Below are positions 28,830 through 40,484 of a DNA stretch of 64,000 bases, piece after piece (the first letter of the stretch is position 1; each line of letters starts with the position of its first letter). The stretch comes from Lachnospiraceae bacterium (GTDB lineage Bacteria > Bacillota > Clostridia > Lachnospirales > Lachnospiraceae), in NCBI GenBank assembly GCA_021199475.1, contig JAJQHZ010000022.1, positions 1 through 64,000 of the forward strand, read 5' to 3'. Below the pieces are notes generated by a model, which saw only the letters and a list, made by a program, of their open reading frames with translations, made no database searches and had not been told where the DNA came from. The translations under genes were made by a program, and so were the position numbers.

Positions 28830-30947
28830 TTATTTAGATTTCGCGCTCAGTACCTTCTCCTGCACAGACTTCGGAACCTGCTCATAGCGTTCAAAGAACA
28901 TCGAGTAGTTGCCGCGGCCCTGTGTCTTCGAACGAAGGTCTGTGGAATAACCAAACATCTCCGCGAGCGGTACATAGCCTCTGACGATCTTACCTCCGCC
29001 GAGGTCATCCATACCCTCAATACGTCCGCGGCGGGAGTTTATGTCGCCGATGACATCGCCCATATACTCCTCCGGCATCGTGACCTCGACCTTCATGATC
29101 GGCTCAAGCAGTACCGGATTGCCCTGCTTCATCGCATCCTTGAATGCCAGGGAACCCGCGATGTGGAACGCCATCTCACTGGAGTCTACCTCATGGTAGG
29201 AACCGTCATATACGTTCGCATGAACGCCCAGTACCGGGAATCCGCCAAGAACGCCTGCCTTTGCTGCCTCCTCGATACCTTCGCCGACTGCCGGGATATA
29301 TTCCTTCGGAATCGCACCGCCGACAACCGTAGATTCGAACTGGAAGGTCTCCTCGCCATTCGGATCCATCGGCGTGAAGATAACCTTGCAGTGTCCATAC
29401 TGTCCACGTCCACCGGACTGCTTCGCGTATTTGCTGTCAACCGTAACCTCTTTGGTGAAGGTCTCTTTGTAAGCAACCTGCGGTGCACCTACATTTGCCT
29501 CTACCTTGAACTCACGGAGCAGACGGTCAACTATGATTTCCAGATGCAGCTCGCCCATACCGGCAATGATGGTCTGGCCGGTCTCCGGATCCGTGTGTGC
29601 ACGGAAGGTCGGATCCTCTTCTGCCAGCTTCGCCAGTGCCTCGCCCATCTTACCCTGACCAGCCTTCGTCTTCGGCTCGATCGCCAACTCAATAACCGGC
29701 TCCGGGAACTCCATGGACTCCAGGATCACCGGATGCTGCTCATCGCAGATCGTGTCACCGGTCGTTGTCAGCTTAAAACCAACCGCAGCCGCAATATCTC
29801 CGGAATATACCTTCGTCAGCTCTGCTCTCTTGTTTGCATGCATCTGCAGGATACGTCCGACACGCTCCTTCTTGCCCTTCGTCGCATTTAATACATACGA
29901 ACCGGCGTTCATAGTGCCAGAGTAAACGCGGAAGAAGGCAAGCTTTCCTACAAACGGGTCAGCCATAATCTTGAACGCCAGCGCAGCGAACGGTTCATCA
30001 TCCGATGAGTGCCGCTCTACTTCATTGCCGTCCAGATCCGTGCCCTTGATGGACGGGATATCGGTCGGCGCCGGCATATACTCAATCACAGCGTCCAGCA
30101 TCTTCTGAACGCCCTTGTTGCGATAGGCACTGCCGCAGCACACCGGAACCGCGGTGCACTCGCAGGTAGCCTTTCTAAGTGCGGCTTTCATCTGCTCAAC
30201 GGACGGCTCCTCGCCCTCCAGGTACATCATCGTGAGATCATCATCCAGCTCGCAGACCTTCTCAACCAGCTCCATGCGGTACAAATCTGCGTCTTCCTTC
30301 ATCTCATCCGGAATATCTGTGATTGAAATGTCCTCGCCCTTATCGTCATTGTAGATGTAAGCCTTCATCTCAAACAGGTCAATAATGCCTTTGAAATCAT
30401 CCTCCTTGCCGATCGGCAGCTGAAGAATAATCGCATTCTTGCCAAGTCTGTTGCGGATCTGGTCCACAGCACCGTAGAAATCCGCACCCATGATATCCAT
30501 CTTATTAATAAATGCCATACGAGGAACATTGTAGGTGTCCGCCTGCCGCCATACATTCTCAGACTGCGGCTCTACACCGCCCTTCGCACAGAAAACGCCG
30601 ACAGCGCCGTCCAGTACGCGAAGAGAACGCTCTACCTCCACGGTAAAATCCACATGACCCGGAGTATCAATGATATTGATACGGTGCTCGAGAGCCCCCG
30701 GCTTCGGTCTGCAGTTCTCCTGCAGAGTCCAGTGGCAAGTGGTCGCGGCGGAAGTAATCGTAATGCCTCTTTCCTGTTCCTGCTCCATCCAGTCCATCGT
30801 AGCGGTACCTTCGTGCGTATCACCAATCTTGTAGTTCACGCCGGTATAGTACAGGATACGCTCTGTCAACGTGGTCTTACCCGCATCGATATGCGCCATG
30901 ATACCGATATTTCTGGTTCTCTCTAATGGATATTCTCTCCCAGCCAA
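28830..30947 (-). CDS. fusA: Elongation factor G
   Basis: [33 protein letters not shown] ... full EF-G. Confidence 0.98.
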   Translation of the reverse strand: MAGREYPLERTRNIGIMAHIDAGKTTLTERILYYTGVNYKIGDTHEGTATMDWMEQEQERGITITSAATTCHWTLQENCRPKPGALEHRINIIDTPGHVDFTVEVERSLRVLDGAVGVFCAKGGVEPQSENVWRQADTYNVPRMAFINKMDIMGADFYGAVDQIRNRLGKNAIILQLPIGKEDDFKGIIDLFEMKAYIYNDDKGEDISITDIPDEMKEDADLYRMELVEKVCELDDDLTMMYLEGEEPSVEQMKAALRKATCECTAVPVCCGSAYRNKGVQKMLDAVIEYMPAPTDIPSIKGTDLDGNEVERHSSDDEPFAALAFKIMADPFVGKLAFFRVYSGTMNAGSYVLNATKGKKERVGRILQMHANKRAELTKVYSGDIAAAVGFKLTTTGDTICDEQHPVILESMEFPEPVIELAIEPKTKAGQGKMGEALAKLAEEDPTFRAHTDPETGQTIIAGMGELHLEIIVDRLLREFKVEANVGAPQVAYKETFTKEVTVDSKYAKQSGGRGQYGHCKVIFTPMDPNGEETFQFESTVVGGAIPKEYIPAVGEGIEEAAKAGVLGGFPVLGVHANVYDGSYHEVDSSEMAFHIAGSLAFKDAMKQGNPVLLEPIMKVEVTMPEEYMGDVIGDINSRRGRIEGMDDLGGGKIVRGYVPLAEMFGYSTDLRSKTQGRGNYSMFFERYEQVPKSVQEKVLSAKSK

Positions 30948-30998
30948 AATTTTTTCCTCCTCATCAGACAGACTGCACCTTCTTCGCAGCCATCTGTT

Positions 30999-31493
<495 letters not shown>

Positions 31494-31680
31494 TTAAATC
31501 ACAGGTACTCACGATTGTTTCTCTCCGTGTTCATGCTTGGACTTCTATATTAACCTGCAACCACCTGGTAATACGAACTCCGCATAAGGTGAAACAACTA
31601 TCTGTTTTCATGTGATACTCAGGATACGCTTCCTTAAGCCGCAGAACTCAATCTGCTGATTCTAAAAAGCTTCCGTCCTG

Positions 31681-32103
31681 TTATTTCTTTGCTTCCTTCG
31701 GTCTCTTGGCTCCGTACTTGGAACGTGCCTGACGTCTCTTGGCAACACCGGCGGTATCCAGTGTTCCTCTGACGATGTGATATCTGGTACCCGGAAGGTC
31801 CTTGACTCTTCCTCCACGGATCAGCACCACGCTGTGCTCCTGAAGGTTGTGTCCCTCGCCCGGAATGTAGCTCGTTACCTCGATCCCATTGGACAGACGT
31901 ACTCTGGCAATCTTACGAAGCGCCGAGTTCGGCTTCTTCGGCGTAGCGGTCTTCACTGCTGTGCACACGCCTCTCTTCTGCGGGGACGAAGCGTCCGTCT
32001 GCTTCTTATGAAGAGAATTGTATCCTTTCTGGAGTGCCGGTGCAGTCGATTTCTTGACTGAAGTCTGTCTGCCTTTTCTTACTAACTGGTTGAATGTTGG
32101 CAT
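31681..32103 (-). CDS. rpsL: 30S ribosomal protein S12
   Basis: [13 protein letters not shown]...[50 protein letters not shown]. Confidence 0.98.
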   Translation of the reverse strand: MPTFNQLVRKGRQTSVKKSTAPALQKGYNSLHKKQTDASSPQKRGVCTAVKTATPKKPNSALRKIARVRLSNGIEVTSYIPGEGHNLQEHSVVLIRGGRVKDLPGTRYHIVRGTLDTAGVAKRRQARSKYGAKRPKEAKK

Positions 32104-32388
32104 TCTTCTTTCACCTCCTGATAGTATTGAGTTCTTACCTTGGTTGCCTGAAAATATGCGCAAAAAAACAATATGCATTCACGCACTTGTCCATTATACG
32201 GAAGTGATATTTTCTTGTCAAGCAATTTTTTTGAGTTTGAAGACGATTTTCGATAAATTTGCCCGGGATTTGGATGAAAATTACTATGTTTTTACTCTGG
32301 ACGATTTAAGGTCAGTATAAAAAATATGCATCAGACACTCATACAGCCCCGGCATGAAAAAGGACTGCCGGAGCTGTATTATACTTGT

Positions 32389-33060
32389 TTACTTATGTGA
32401 TTTTCCCTGCAAAAACGGCTGTGCCACCCTTCGATTGAAAAAGTCAATCAGCGGCCCCATGAAAAAGGCCGTGATGATCGTGCCCACACCTGCCACTGCC
32501 CCAATCCCGGAGAGGCTCCCTCCGGATAGTAAATACAGGGAAATGCCGGCCAGCACACAGACCAGATCCGTCACGATGCGCACCCAGCGGAACTGTCCTC
32601 TGTGCCAGGTGCCGGTGATGATCAGAGCCACCGCGTCGTAAGTAGATACCCCGAGATCCGCGGTAAAATAAAAGGAGGACGCCAGGCACATGATCACAAT
32701 GGCGATCAGCAGGCAAAGGATTCTGCCCGGCATGCCGATGTCGGGAAGCAGCCAGCGCAGAACGCGGTGAGAGTAATCTACGATATAGCCCACCAGAAAC
32801 AGATTCACTACCGTAGCCAGACCAATGTAATGCCGGTCCGCCACCAGGGCAAACAGCAGAAGAATCACGTTCGCAATTACATACAGCGTGCCAAACGGGA
32901 TCGGGATAACTGAGCTCAGGCCCGCCATAAACGCCTGAAACGGATCCACACCAAACGCAGCCATTTTGAAAAAGCCGACGCTGACGGCACAGATAACCAC
33001 GCCCAGCACACACATCAGCAGGCGCTTCTGAAAATTATCAATTTCCGTGATTTTCTGCAT
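32389..33060 (-). CDS. YczE/YyaS/YitT-like integral membrane protein
   Basis: Multi-TM; GFFKMAAFGVDPFQAFMAGLSS, ADLGVSTYDAVALIITG. Confidence 0.8.
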   Translation of the reverse strand: MQKITEIDNFQKRLLMCVLGVVICAVSVGFFKMAAFGVDPFQAFMAGLSSVIPIPFGTLYVIANVILLLFALVADRHYIGLATVVNLFLVGYIVDYSHRVLRWLLPDIGMPGRILCLLIAIVIMCLASSFYFTADLGVSTYDAVALIITGTWHRGQFRWVRIVTDLVCVLAGISLYLLSGGSLSGIGAVAGVGTIITAFFMGPLIDFFNRRVAQPFLQGKSHK

Positions 33061-33061
33061 C

Positions 33062-34330
33062 CTACCACACCATATCCTTCAGGATGTCACTGAAATCAAA
33101 GGTCGCAAAATAATCCCGCGGGGTCTCTGCCCGGCGGATCAGCTTCGCGGTGCCGTCGGACTGAAGCAGCACCTCTGCGGAGCGCAGCCGTCCATTGTAA
33201 TTATATCCCATGGAAAAGCCGTGCGCACCAGTATCGTGAATCACCAGCAGGTCGCCCATATCGATTTTCGGCAGCTTGCGGTCAATCGCAAATTTATCAT
33301 TGTTCTCACACAAGGAACCGGTCACATCATAAATATGGTCGCAGGGCTCATTTTCCTTGCCCATCACCGTGATATGGTGATATGCACCGTACATGGCCGG
33401 GCGCATCAGGTTCGCCGCGCAGGCATCCACACCGATGTATTCCTTGTGCGTGTGCTTCTCATTGATGGCGCGCGTCACCAGCACGCCGTACGGTCCGAGC
33501 ATGTAACGGCCGAGCTCAGTATAAAGCGCCACATCTCCCATACCGGCCGGAACCAGTACTTCCTCATAAACCTTTTTCACACCGCGCGCGATTTTATAAA
33601 TATCATTTTTCTCCTGATCCGGGCGGTAAGGGATGCCAATACCGCCGGAGAGGTTGATGAATGTGATTTTCGCCCCTGTTTTTTCGTGCAGCTTCACAGC
33701 CAGCTCAAACAGCACCTTCGCCAGAAGCGGATAATAATCATTGGTCACAGTATTGCTCGCAAGGAACGCGTGAATGCCAAACTCCTCCACACCCTTGCTT
33801 TTCAGGATCCGGAACGCCTCTTCGATCTGCTCTGTTGTCATCCCATACTTCGCGTCCCCGGGGTTGTCCATAATATCGTTGCTGATCTTAAACAGCCCGC
33901 CCGGATTGTACCGGCAGCACATCGTCTTCGGAAGTGTCCCGACCGCCTGCTCCACCTTCTCAATGTGCGTGATGTCATCCAGATTGATGATCCCGCCCAG
34001 ATCCGCCGCTTTTTTAAACTCATCCAGCGGCGTATCATTAGAAGAAAACATAATGTCATGCCCTTTTATGCCGATCGCCTCGGAAAGCATCAGCTCGGTC
34101 ATAGAAGAGCAGTCTGTCCCGCAGCCATATTCGTGCAGAATGTTGATCAGGTACGGATTCGGTGTCGCCTTGACCGCGAAAAACTCCTTATAGCCTTTGT
34201 TCCAGGAAAACGCATCGTAAAGCTCCTTTACATTTTCCCGGATGCCCGCCTCGTCATAAAGGTGAAACGGGGTCGGAAACTGTTGTGTAATCTCCTCCAG
34301 CTGTTCTTTGGTCACAAATGTTTTTTTCAT
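33062..34330 (-). CDS. lysA: Diaminopimelate decarboxylase-like PLP enzyme
   Basis: TPFHLYDEAGIRENVKEL, EFFAVKATPNPYLINILHEYGCGTDCSSMTEL, NLSGGIGIPYRPDQ, HDTGAHGFSMGYNYNGRLRSAEVLL. Confidence 0.85.
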   Translation of the reverse strand: MKKTFVTKEQLEEITQQFPTPFHLYDEAGIRENVKELYDAFSWNKGYKEFFAVKATPNPYLINILHEYGCGTDCSSMTELMLSEAIGIKGHDIMFSSNDTPLDEFKKAADLGGIINLDDITHIEKVEQAVGTLPKTMCCRYNPGGLFKISNDIMDNPGDAKYGMTTEQIEEAFRILKSKGVEEFGIHAFLASNTVTNDYYPLLAKVLFELAVKLHEKTGAKITFINLSGGIGIPYRPDQEKNDIYKIARGVKKVYEEVLVPAGMGDVALYTELGRYMLGPYGVLVTRAINEKHTHKEYIGVDACAANLMRPAMYGAYHHITVMGKENEPCDHIYDVTGSLCENNDKFAIDRKLPKIDMGDLLVIHDTGAHGFSMGYNYNGRLRSAEVLLQSDGTAKLIRRAETPRDYFATFDFSDILKDMVW

Positions 34331-34426
34331 AACAGTTTTCTCCTCTTGTATGTGTATTTTTATGCTTTCAGCGGCAAAAGCCGAATCCAGATCACGAACG
34401 ACCTTATGGCGCCGCACCTGCGCCGA

Positions 34427-36574
34427 TCAGCTCAGCCCGAAAAACCAGTTCAGCCGATTCTTCGTATCAATCAGATGGTTGTACGCCAACATCTGGTATT
34501 CATTCAGAATATCAGAATAGGTATCATCCGTATCCCATGCGTAAAACGTTCCGCTGCTGTCGCGGTATGCGTTCGCGTTGATGATCGGCAGCGTCTCCAT
34601 CAGTTCGCTTAAATAGGTCTGATAATCCGTCAGTGGTACACCGGCCGCCTCGAGCAGAATGCTGCTCAGATAGTTTACGCTGATGCCTTCGTAATACGCC
34701 GAATCTATGTCAAAGTTCGCCCAGATCACAAATGGCACGCGGTATCCCTGCTGAAGCTCCTCCACTGTCTCCGCCTCATCAACCCCGCAGATCCTCTGAA
34801 TCTGGTTCGTAATATAATCAGAAGGCTGATGATCCCCGAGGAACAGAATGATGGTCGGCTCCTCCTCCTGCTCATAGTATTCCACCAGAGACTGCAGCGC
34901 CTGATCTGTCTCATTCATGAGCGTCAGGTATTTCTCAACCGCAAGCACCTGTGTCGTCTTATTTGTCACATCGGTCAGCTCTATATACGCATTGAACCCA
35001 GGATAATCCTTGCTGTAGCCGCTGTGATTCTGCATAGTCACTTCAAATATGAAAAGTCTGTCATCCTCCTCTTTAGCCTCATACTGCTCAATAATCTTGT
35101 CAAACGCCGACTGGTCGCTGATGTAGCTTCGGATATAGGTTGGATTCACGAAATCTGTCTTATCCAGGAACTCATCAAATCCAAAATACGTATATACGTC
35201 ATCCCTGTCCCAGCCGGAAGCATTATAAGGATGAATGGCCAGTGTCCCATATCCGAGCGTCTTTAAATAAGAAGCAAGTGACGGCGTCTCGCTTTTTATG
35301 TACTGCTGATAGGGAACGCTGCCCGCCGGCAAAAATCCCATCGTGTCGCCGGTCAGAAGCTCAAACTCCGTATTCGCAGTGTTGCCGCCCTTCACAGACA
35401 CATAAACCTCACCGCCGATGGCTTCCTCCTGAAGGGATTTGAAAAACGGCATCACTTCCTCGCTTGTCTCAAAATCTCCCCAGACAGACAAATCCGAGAA
35501 GGCTTCGTCCAGAATCACAATGATATTCGGATACTGCGTGACATCATCACTGTCTGTCGAAACCACATCCGTAACTGCCGAAGCTTCGTCATCGTCTTCG
35601 TCCGCTCCTGCTCCTGTTTCACTCTCGTCCGCTTCCGCCTCCGCCGTCGATTCCACGGCCTCTGAGGCTTCCTCTGCGGAATCCTCCGTCTCATCCCCGC
35701 CTGAACTGCCCGAATAATTCTCCGCGATCTCCTCCACGGCGCTCACAGAGTAGCCATCCGGCTCCTCCACATTCAGGAAACGCAGATTCCCAAGGAATGC
35801 CGCCGCGATTCCATTGTTCCGGTAAAAGACATTGATCGTAAACAGCGTCGTATCCATTCCAAAAAAGCTCTGGAAGCTGCTGTTCTGGATGCCTGAAACG
35901 TACAGCACCATGCAGGCCACAAAAGCTGCCGCCAGCGGAATACGCACGGCCTTTCTTTCAAAACGCACCCGGGACTTTGAGGCGATCAAAATCATCCACA
36001 CAAACGTAAGAACGGAAAAACAGCTTTTCCATGTCAGTGTAAAAGAAAAATTGTTCGCAACCGACGCCGCCGTTCCGACAGACAGGAAATCCCAGGGCAC
36101 GATCGGAGTCCCGCGGAAATTTACCACAAAATAATTCGCCAGGCCGAAGATCATCGGAATCAGCGTGGCAACAATAAATCCGCGCTTCACACTCCCCAGC
36201 ACGAACGTCATCATCCCGTACAGCGCATAGAAAAACATCAGATTCAGGATAAAAATCAATACCGACAGATCCGAAATCACATGCGTATAGTTCTCAAGAG
36301 CCACCAGCGTCACAATCGGCATCGCCACGCCAAAAACTGCACTGACAACCCGTCCATAGCTGATATCCATCAGCACAAACACAACCGCCAGCGCACACAG
36401 TCCGATGCAAAGAGCTACGTACGCGGTATTGACACCGGATTCCTGGATGGCGAGCACCATCGCGGTCAGAATCACAATTGCAGCGAAAATGGCAGCGATG
36501 ATTTTTCCTTTTCTCAGGTCAAAAATTTTCTTTGGAGCACTTCCATTCATATTTGTATGTTTTTTCTTGCCCAT
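34427..36574 (-). CDS. LTA synthase-family membrane sulfatase/phosphoglycerol transferase
   Basis: N-terminal TM bundle; PNIIVILDEAFSDL, KGGNTANTEFELLTGDTMGFLP, IHPYNASGWDRDDVYTYFGFDEFL, LFLGDHQPSDY. Confidence 0.92.
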   Translation of the reverse strand: MGKKKHTNMNGSAPKKIFDLRKGKIIAAIFAAIVILTAMVLAIQESGVNTAYVALCIGLCALAVVFVLMDISYGRVVSAVFGVAMPIVTLVALENYTHVISDLSVLIFILNLMFFYALYGMMTFVLGSVKRGFIVATLIPMIFGLANYFVVNFRGTPIVPWDFLSVGTAASVANNFSFTLTWKSCFSVLTFVWMILIASKSRVRFERKAVRIPLAAAFVACMVLYVSGIQNSSFQSFFGMDTTLFTINVFYRNNGIAAAFLGNLRFLNVEEPDGYSVSAVEEIAENYSGSSGGDETEDSAEEASEAVESTAEAEADESETGAGADEDDDEASAVTDVVSTDSDDVTQYPNIIVILDEAFSDLSVWGDFETSEEVMPFFKSLQEEAIGGEVYVSVKGGNTANTEFELLTGDTMGFLPAGSVPYQQYIKSETPSLASYLKTLGYGTLAIHPYNASGWDRDDVYTYFGFDEFLDKTDFVNPTYIRSYISDQSAFDKIIEQYEAKEEDDRLFIFEVTMQNHSGYSKDYPGFNAYIELTDVTNKTTQVLAVEKYLTLMNETDQALQSLVEYYEQEEEPTIILFLGDHQPSDYITNQIQRICGVDEAETVEELQQGYRVPFVIWANFDIDSAYYEGISVNYLSSILLEAAGVPLTDYQTYLSELMETLPIINANAYRDSSGTFYAWDTDDTYSDILNEYQMLAYNHLIDTKNRLNWFFGLS

Positions 36575-36704
36575 GTTTCATAATCCCTGATTTCTTCTAT
36601 ACTACATAATCAACACGATATCATTCTGTTTGTAAAAGACACCTGCGGCATATTTTTGCTTCCGTACAGTCAGCTCTCCAGACAAACTCCAGACTTCTTT
36701 GCAC

Positions 36705-37532
36705 TCATAGCTTCTTTCTGTGCTGGTGCGTGAACAGATGGTCCTGACAATATTCATAATTGCCCTCGCACTTGGAGCAGTAGCGGAACTCCAGATGATC
36801 GCCGTCCTTCTCTGTCCGTCCGCAGATAGCACACTTGTGGCGGGTATCTCCCCTGCCCGGCTGCACCTTTTTCACCTGACGCTTAAACTCACTGCGGCGG
36901 TGAACCTCATGCGGCGTGTAACGTTTTATATTCCGTGTCATCAGGAAGTAAATGATAAAGTTCAGCATAGACGCAAAAATTACAATGCGTGTCGCCCAGC
37001 TTCCGGTAATCGCAGAAACCACCAGCAGAGCCCCATACACGATCCCCAGCCACTTCATCTTTATGGGGATAATAAACATCAAAAGCACCTGCATATCCGG
37101 ATAAGTCACCGCAAATGCGAGGAAAATGGACATGCAGACATAATACGTACTAAAATAATAATAGCCGTCAATCCCGCCAATAAAATAAAGCAGAAACGCC
37201 CCGATGACAGTAAATAAAATACCGGAAAAGATATATACATTAAACTGGAATGATCCCCAGGTCTGCTCCAGCGTCCGGCCGATGGAAAAGTAAAAATACA
37301 GCGTAATGATGGTAAAAACATCCAGACTGTAGGGCGGAATGATGATCCAGGTGATCAGTCTCCAGATCTGCCCCCTCAGTATCATCGTGGGAGAAAGATA
37401 CAGATACCATACCAGCGATGGACACAGATACTCAATCAGATAACCCGCGACATAAAGCGCGATAATAATGGCCGGCAGATTGCGTATCGCATACCTCCCA
37501 TATTTTTGCTCCCATTTATTTAGAAAATTCAT
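36705..37532 (-). CDS. Rhomboid-like membrane protein with C-terminal zinc-ribbon-like motif
   Basis: Rhomboid-like GRTLEQTWGSFQFNVYIFSGILFTVIG; C-term CAICGRTEKDGDHLEFRYCSKCEGNYEYCQDHLFTHQH. Confidence 0.65.
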   Translation of the reverse strand: MNFLNKWEQKYGRYAIRNLPAIIIALYVAGYLIEYLCPSLVWYLYLSPTMILRGQIWRLITWIIIPPYSLDVFTIITLYFYFSIGRTLEQTWGSFQFNVYIFSGILFTVIGAFLLYFIGGIDGYYYFSTYYVCMSIFLAFAVTYPDMQVLLMFIIPIKMKWLGIVYGALLVVSAITGSWATRIVIFASMLNFIIYFLMTRNIKRYTPHEVHRRSEFKRQVKKVQPGRGDTRHKCAICGRTEKDGDHLEFRYCSKCEGNYEYCQDHLFTHQHRKKL

Positions 37533-37622
37533 AAATCATCCTCTTCTCCGTGATAGGATCCTGCCGGACTCGCTTATCGTCACAACAAATCCTGTGCCAA
37601 TCAATTACCTCTGCCATTACAT

Positions 37623-37693
37623 GTCTGTACTCGCGAAGCGGGTATAGACGAAGGCCGCGCCAATCGCTAAACGATTTTCTATTGCGCGGCTTC
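37623..37693. other. Two tandem hairpins in leuS/membrane-protein intergenic region
   Basis: GTCTGTACTCGCgaaGCGGGTATAGAC and GGCCGCGCCAATCG..CGATTTTCTATTGCGCGGCTT. Confidence 0.6.
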
Positions 37694-37777
37694 CATTATA
37701 GAATTGCAAATTTCGTTTGTCAATCAGGCGAGGCTTTCTTTTTATTTTTTAATATTTTTTTCACAGTTCAAAATAGC

Positions 37778-37817
37778 AAAAAAAACAGGGCAGCAAGGAT
37801 TTCTCCCTGCCGCCCTG
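37778..37817 (-). terminator. Rho-independent terminator downstream of leuS
   Basis: CAGGGCGGCA...TGCTGCCCTGTTTTTTTT on minus strand. Confidence 0.8.
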
Positions 37818-37897
37818 CAGACGTATTTGTATAAATTATAGATGTATGCACCTGTGAATCCACGGATGCCATACCACCATTCATCCGTTCGTTATCA

Positions 37898-40315
37898 TCA
37901 CGGCTTCACGACAATGTTCACAATTTTCTTCGGGACGTAGATTTCCTTTACGACCGTACCGGCCAGCTTCGCGCCGAGCGCTTCCTTGCCCTGCGCAATC
38001 GCGTCTTCCTTCGCGATGTCCACCGGAATGGAAATAACGGCCTTCGTCTTTCCATTGATCTGTACCGGAATCTCAATTTCATCGTCTTTCATCGCTTCCG
38101 CATCCGCTTCCGGCCATGTGGTGTGGAAGACGGAATCAGTATGGCCATACATCTCCCAGAGTTCCTCAGAGATATGAGGAGCAAACGGAGCCAGCAGCGT
38201 GATAAAGGTCTCAATCGTCTCGCGGTCCACGCCACCCGATTTCCGGGAAATCTCGATCAGACGGTTGTTGTACTCCATGAATCCGGAGATAACCGTATTC
38301 AGGCTGAAGCTTTCCAGACGCTGGGTAATGTCATAAACCAGCTTATGGCGAACCTTTACCATCTCTTTCGTCTCAGCGACATTTGCCTCCAGGCTGTCGC
38401 ACGCAAGCTTCCAGAACCGGTTCAGGAAGCGGTAGACACCGTCAATGCCGCGGTCATCCCATTCCGCATCCAGTTCAGGAGGACCTACGAACAATTCATA
38501 CATACGCAGAGAGTCGCAGCCATAGTCGCGCACCAGGTCGTCTGGTGAAACAACATTCCCCTTGGACTTACTCATTTTGATCCCGTTTTTGCCGGTGATC
38601 ATGCCCTGATTAAACAGCTTCTGGAACGGCTCGTCAAAATCAATCACGCCGATGTCGCACAGGAACTTTGTGTAGAAGCGGGAATACAGGAGGTGCAGCA
38701 CCGCGTGCTCCACTCCGCCGATGTACATATCGACCGGAAGGTATTTGTCCGCTTTCTCTCTGGAAACCAGCTCTTTGTCATTTTTATTATCTACATAGCG
38801 CAGGAAGTACCACGAAGAGCCTGCCCACTGCGGCATCGTATTGGTCTCGCGCTTTGCATCCGCACCGCAGACCGGGCACTTGCAGTTCACCCACTCATCG
38901 ATCGCCGCCAGCGGAGATTCGCCTGTGCCGGTCGGCTCATAGGACTCCACCTCCGGCAGGCGCAGCGGCAGCTCCTCCTCCGGCACCGGAACATTCCCGC
39001 AGTGCGGGCAGTGAATGATCGGAATCGGCTCGCCCCAGTAGCGCTGACGGGAAAATACCCAGTCACGCAGCTTGTAGTTTACCGTCGCACGGCCAATGCC
39101 CATTTTTTCGATAATATGGGGAGCCTCTTTCTTCAGCACAGCAGACTCCATGCCATTCCACTCACCGGAGTTGATCATCGTACCGGAAGCAGCCGTGTAG
39201 GCCTCGGTCATATCCTCGATCTCCTGGCCGTCCTTCGCGATGACCTGAATGATCGGGATATCAAACTTCTTCGCAAACTCAAAGTCGCGGTCGTCATGCG
39301 CCGGTACGCACATGATCGCGCCGGTACCATAGTCGGCCAGTACATAATCCGAAAGCCAGATCGGAATCTTCTTGCCATTCAGCGGATTAACCGCATAAGA
39401 GCCGGTAAATACGCCAGTCTTCTCTTTGTCCTGCATCCGGTCTACATTTGAGCGCATGGAAGAATCAAAGATATACTGCTCCACCGCGTCTCTGGTCTCA
39501 TCCGTCGCCAGGGAAGCCGCCAGCTGATGCTCCGGAGCGAGCACCATAAAGGTCGCGCCGTGCAGCGTATCCGGGCGGGTCGTATAGACTGTAATCTTTT
39601 CATCCCTGCCATCGACCGGAAATTCCACTTCCGCACCGTAGGACTTTCCAATCCAGTCGGTCTGCATCTTCTTTACCTTCTCCGGCCAGTCCAGCTTGTC
39701 CAGGTCGTTCAGGAGACGGTCCGCGTATTTCGTAATGCGCAGCATCCACTGGCGCATATTCTTCTTCGTCACCGGAGAACCGCAGCGCTCGCAGCAGCCA
39801 TTCACGACCTCTTCATTCGCCAGTCCGGTCTTGCAGGACGGGCACCAGTTGATCGGGAATTCCTTCTCATACGCAAGCCCTTCCTTGAACATCTTTACAA
39901 AGATCCACTGTGTCCACTTATAGAATTCCGGATCGGTCGTGTTGACCTCACGGTCCCAGTCATAGATTGCGGAGATATCATTGATCTGCTTCTTGATATT
40001 CTTCACATTCTCCGCAGTGGAAATCGCCGGATGGATGTGCTTTTTAATCGCGTAATTCTCTGCCGGCAGGCCAAACGCGTCCCATCCCATCGGATGGATC
40101 AGATAGTATCCCTGCATCAGCTTGTATCTGCTCCAGACATCAGAAATCACATACCCTCTCCAGTGGCCCACGTGAAGACCATTTCCGGACGGATAAGGAA
40201 ACATATCCAGACAATAATATTTCGGCTTCTTGCCATCATCCACATTCACCGGGTGCTCTTCCCAGTGTGCTCTCCATTTCTGCTCGATGGCTCTGTGATT
40301 GTATGGTGCTGCCAT
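37898..40315 (-). CDS. leuS: Leucyl-tRNA synthetase
   Basis: YCLDMFPYPSGNGLHVGHWRGYVISDV, GWDAFGLPAENYA, KMSKSKGNVVSPDDLV; start trimmed to MAAPYNHR. Confidence 0.97.
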   Translation of the reverse strand: MAAPYNHRAIEQKWRAHWEEHPVNVDDGKKPKYYCLDMFPYPSGNGLHVGHWRGYVISDVWSRYKLMQGYYLIHPMGWDAFGLPAENYAIKKHIHPAISTAENVKNIKKQINDISAIYDWDREVNTTDPEFYKWTQWIFVKMFKEGLAYEKEFPINWCPSCKTGLANEEVVNGCCERCGSPVTKKNMRQWMLRITKYADRLLNDLDKLDWPEKVKKMQTDWIGKSYGAEVEFPVDGRDEKITVYTTRPDTLHGATFMVLAPEHQLAASLATDETRDAVEQYIFDSSMRSNVDRMQDKEKTGVFTGSYAVNPLNGKKIPIWLSDYVLADYGTGAIMCVPAHDDRDFEFAKKFDIPIIQVIAKDGQEIEDMTEAYTAASGTMINSGEWNGMESAVLKKEAPHIIEKMGIGRATVNYKLRDWVFSRQRYWGEPIPIIHCPHCGNVPVPEEELPLRLPEVESYEPTGTGESPLAAIDEWVNCKCPVCGADAKRETNTMPQWAGSSWYFLRYVDNKNDKELVSREKADKYLPVDMYIGGVEHAVLHLLYSRFYTKFLCDIGVIDFDEPFQKLFNQGMITGKNGIKMSKSKGNVVSPDDLVRDYGCDSLRMYELFVGPPELDAEWDDRGIDGVYRFLNRFWKLACDSLEANVAETKEMVKVRHKLVYDITQRLESFSLNTVISGFMEYNNRLIEISRKSGGVDRETIETFITLLAPFAPHISEELWEMYGHTDSVFHTTWPEADAEAMKDDEIEIPVQINGKTKAVISIPVDIAKEDAIAQGKEALGAKLAGTVVKEIYVPKKIVNIVVKP

Positions 40316-40448
40316 TTTTTCAGTCCCTCCTCTATTTGCCCGTGTCCGGTGCCAATCTCCTATACAGGACACAGACCTTGTTCCAATTCCAAAGGGAATC
40401 CGGAACACTGCCGCGCTGCTGCGCAGCTTTCTATTTCACTCAAACGCT

Positions 40449-40478
40449 ATTCTATGCCAGAGACACTGGCTTTGTCAA
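40449..40478 (-). promoter_or_regulatory. Sigma-A type promoter upstream of leuS
   Basis: Minus strand TTGACA - 18 nt - TAGAAT. Confidence 0.65.
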
Positions 40479-40484
40479 GAAATT

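Noticed and set aside
27522-29891. Long plus-strand ORFs (376 and 410 aa) opposite tuf and fusA
   Set aside because: Antisense to highly conserved elongation factor genes; no domain content.
33047-34612. 521-aa plus-strand ORF opposite the lysA-like gene
   Set aside because: Antisense shadow ORF; starts and ends without RBS or domain support.
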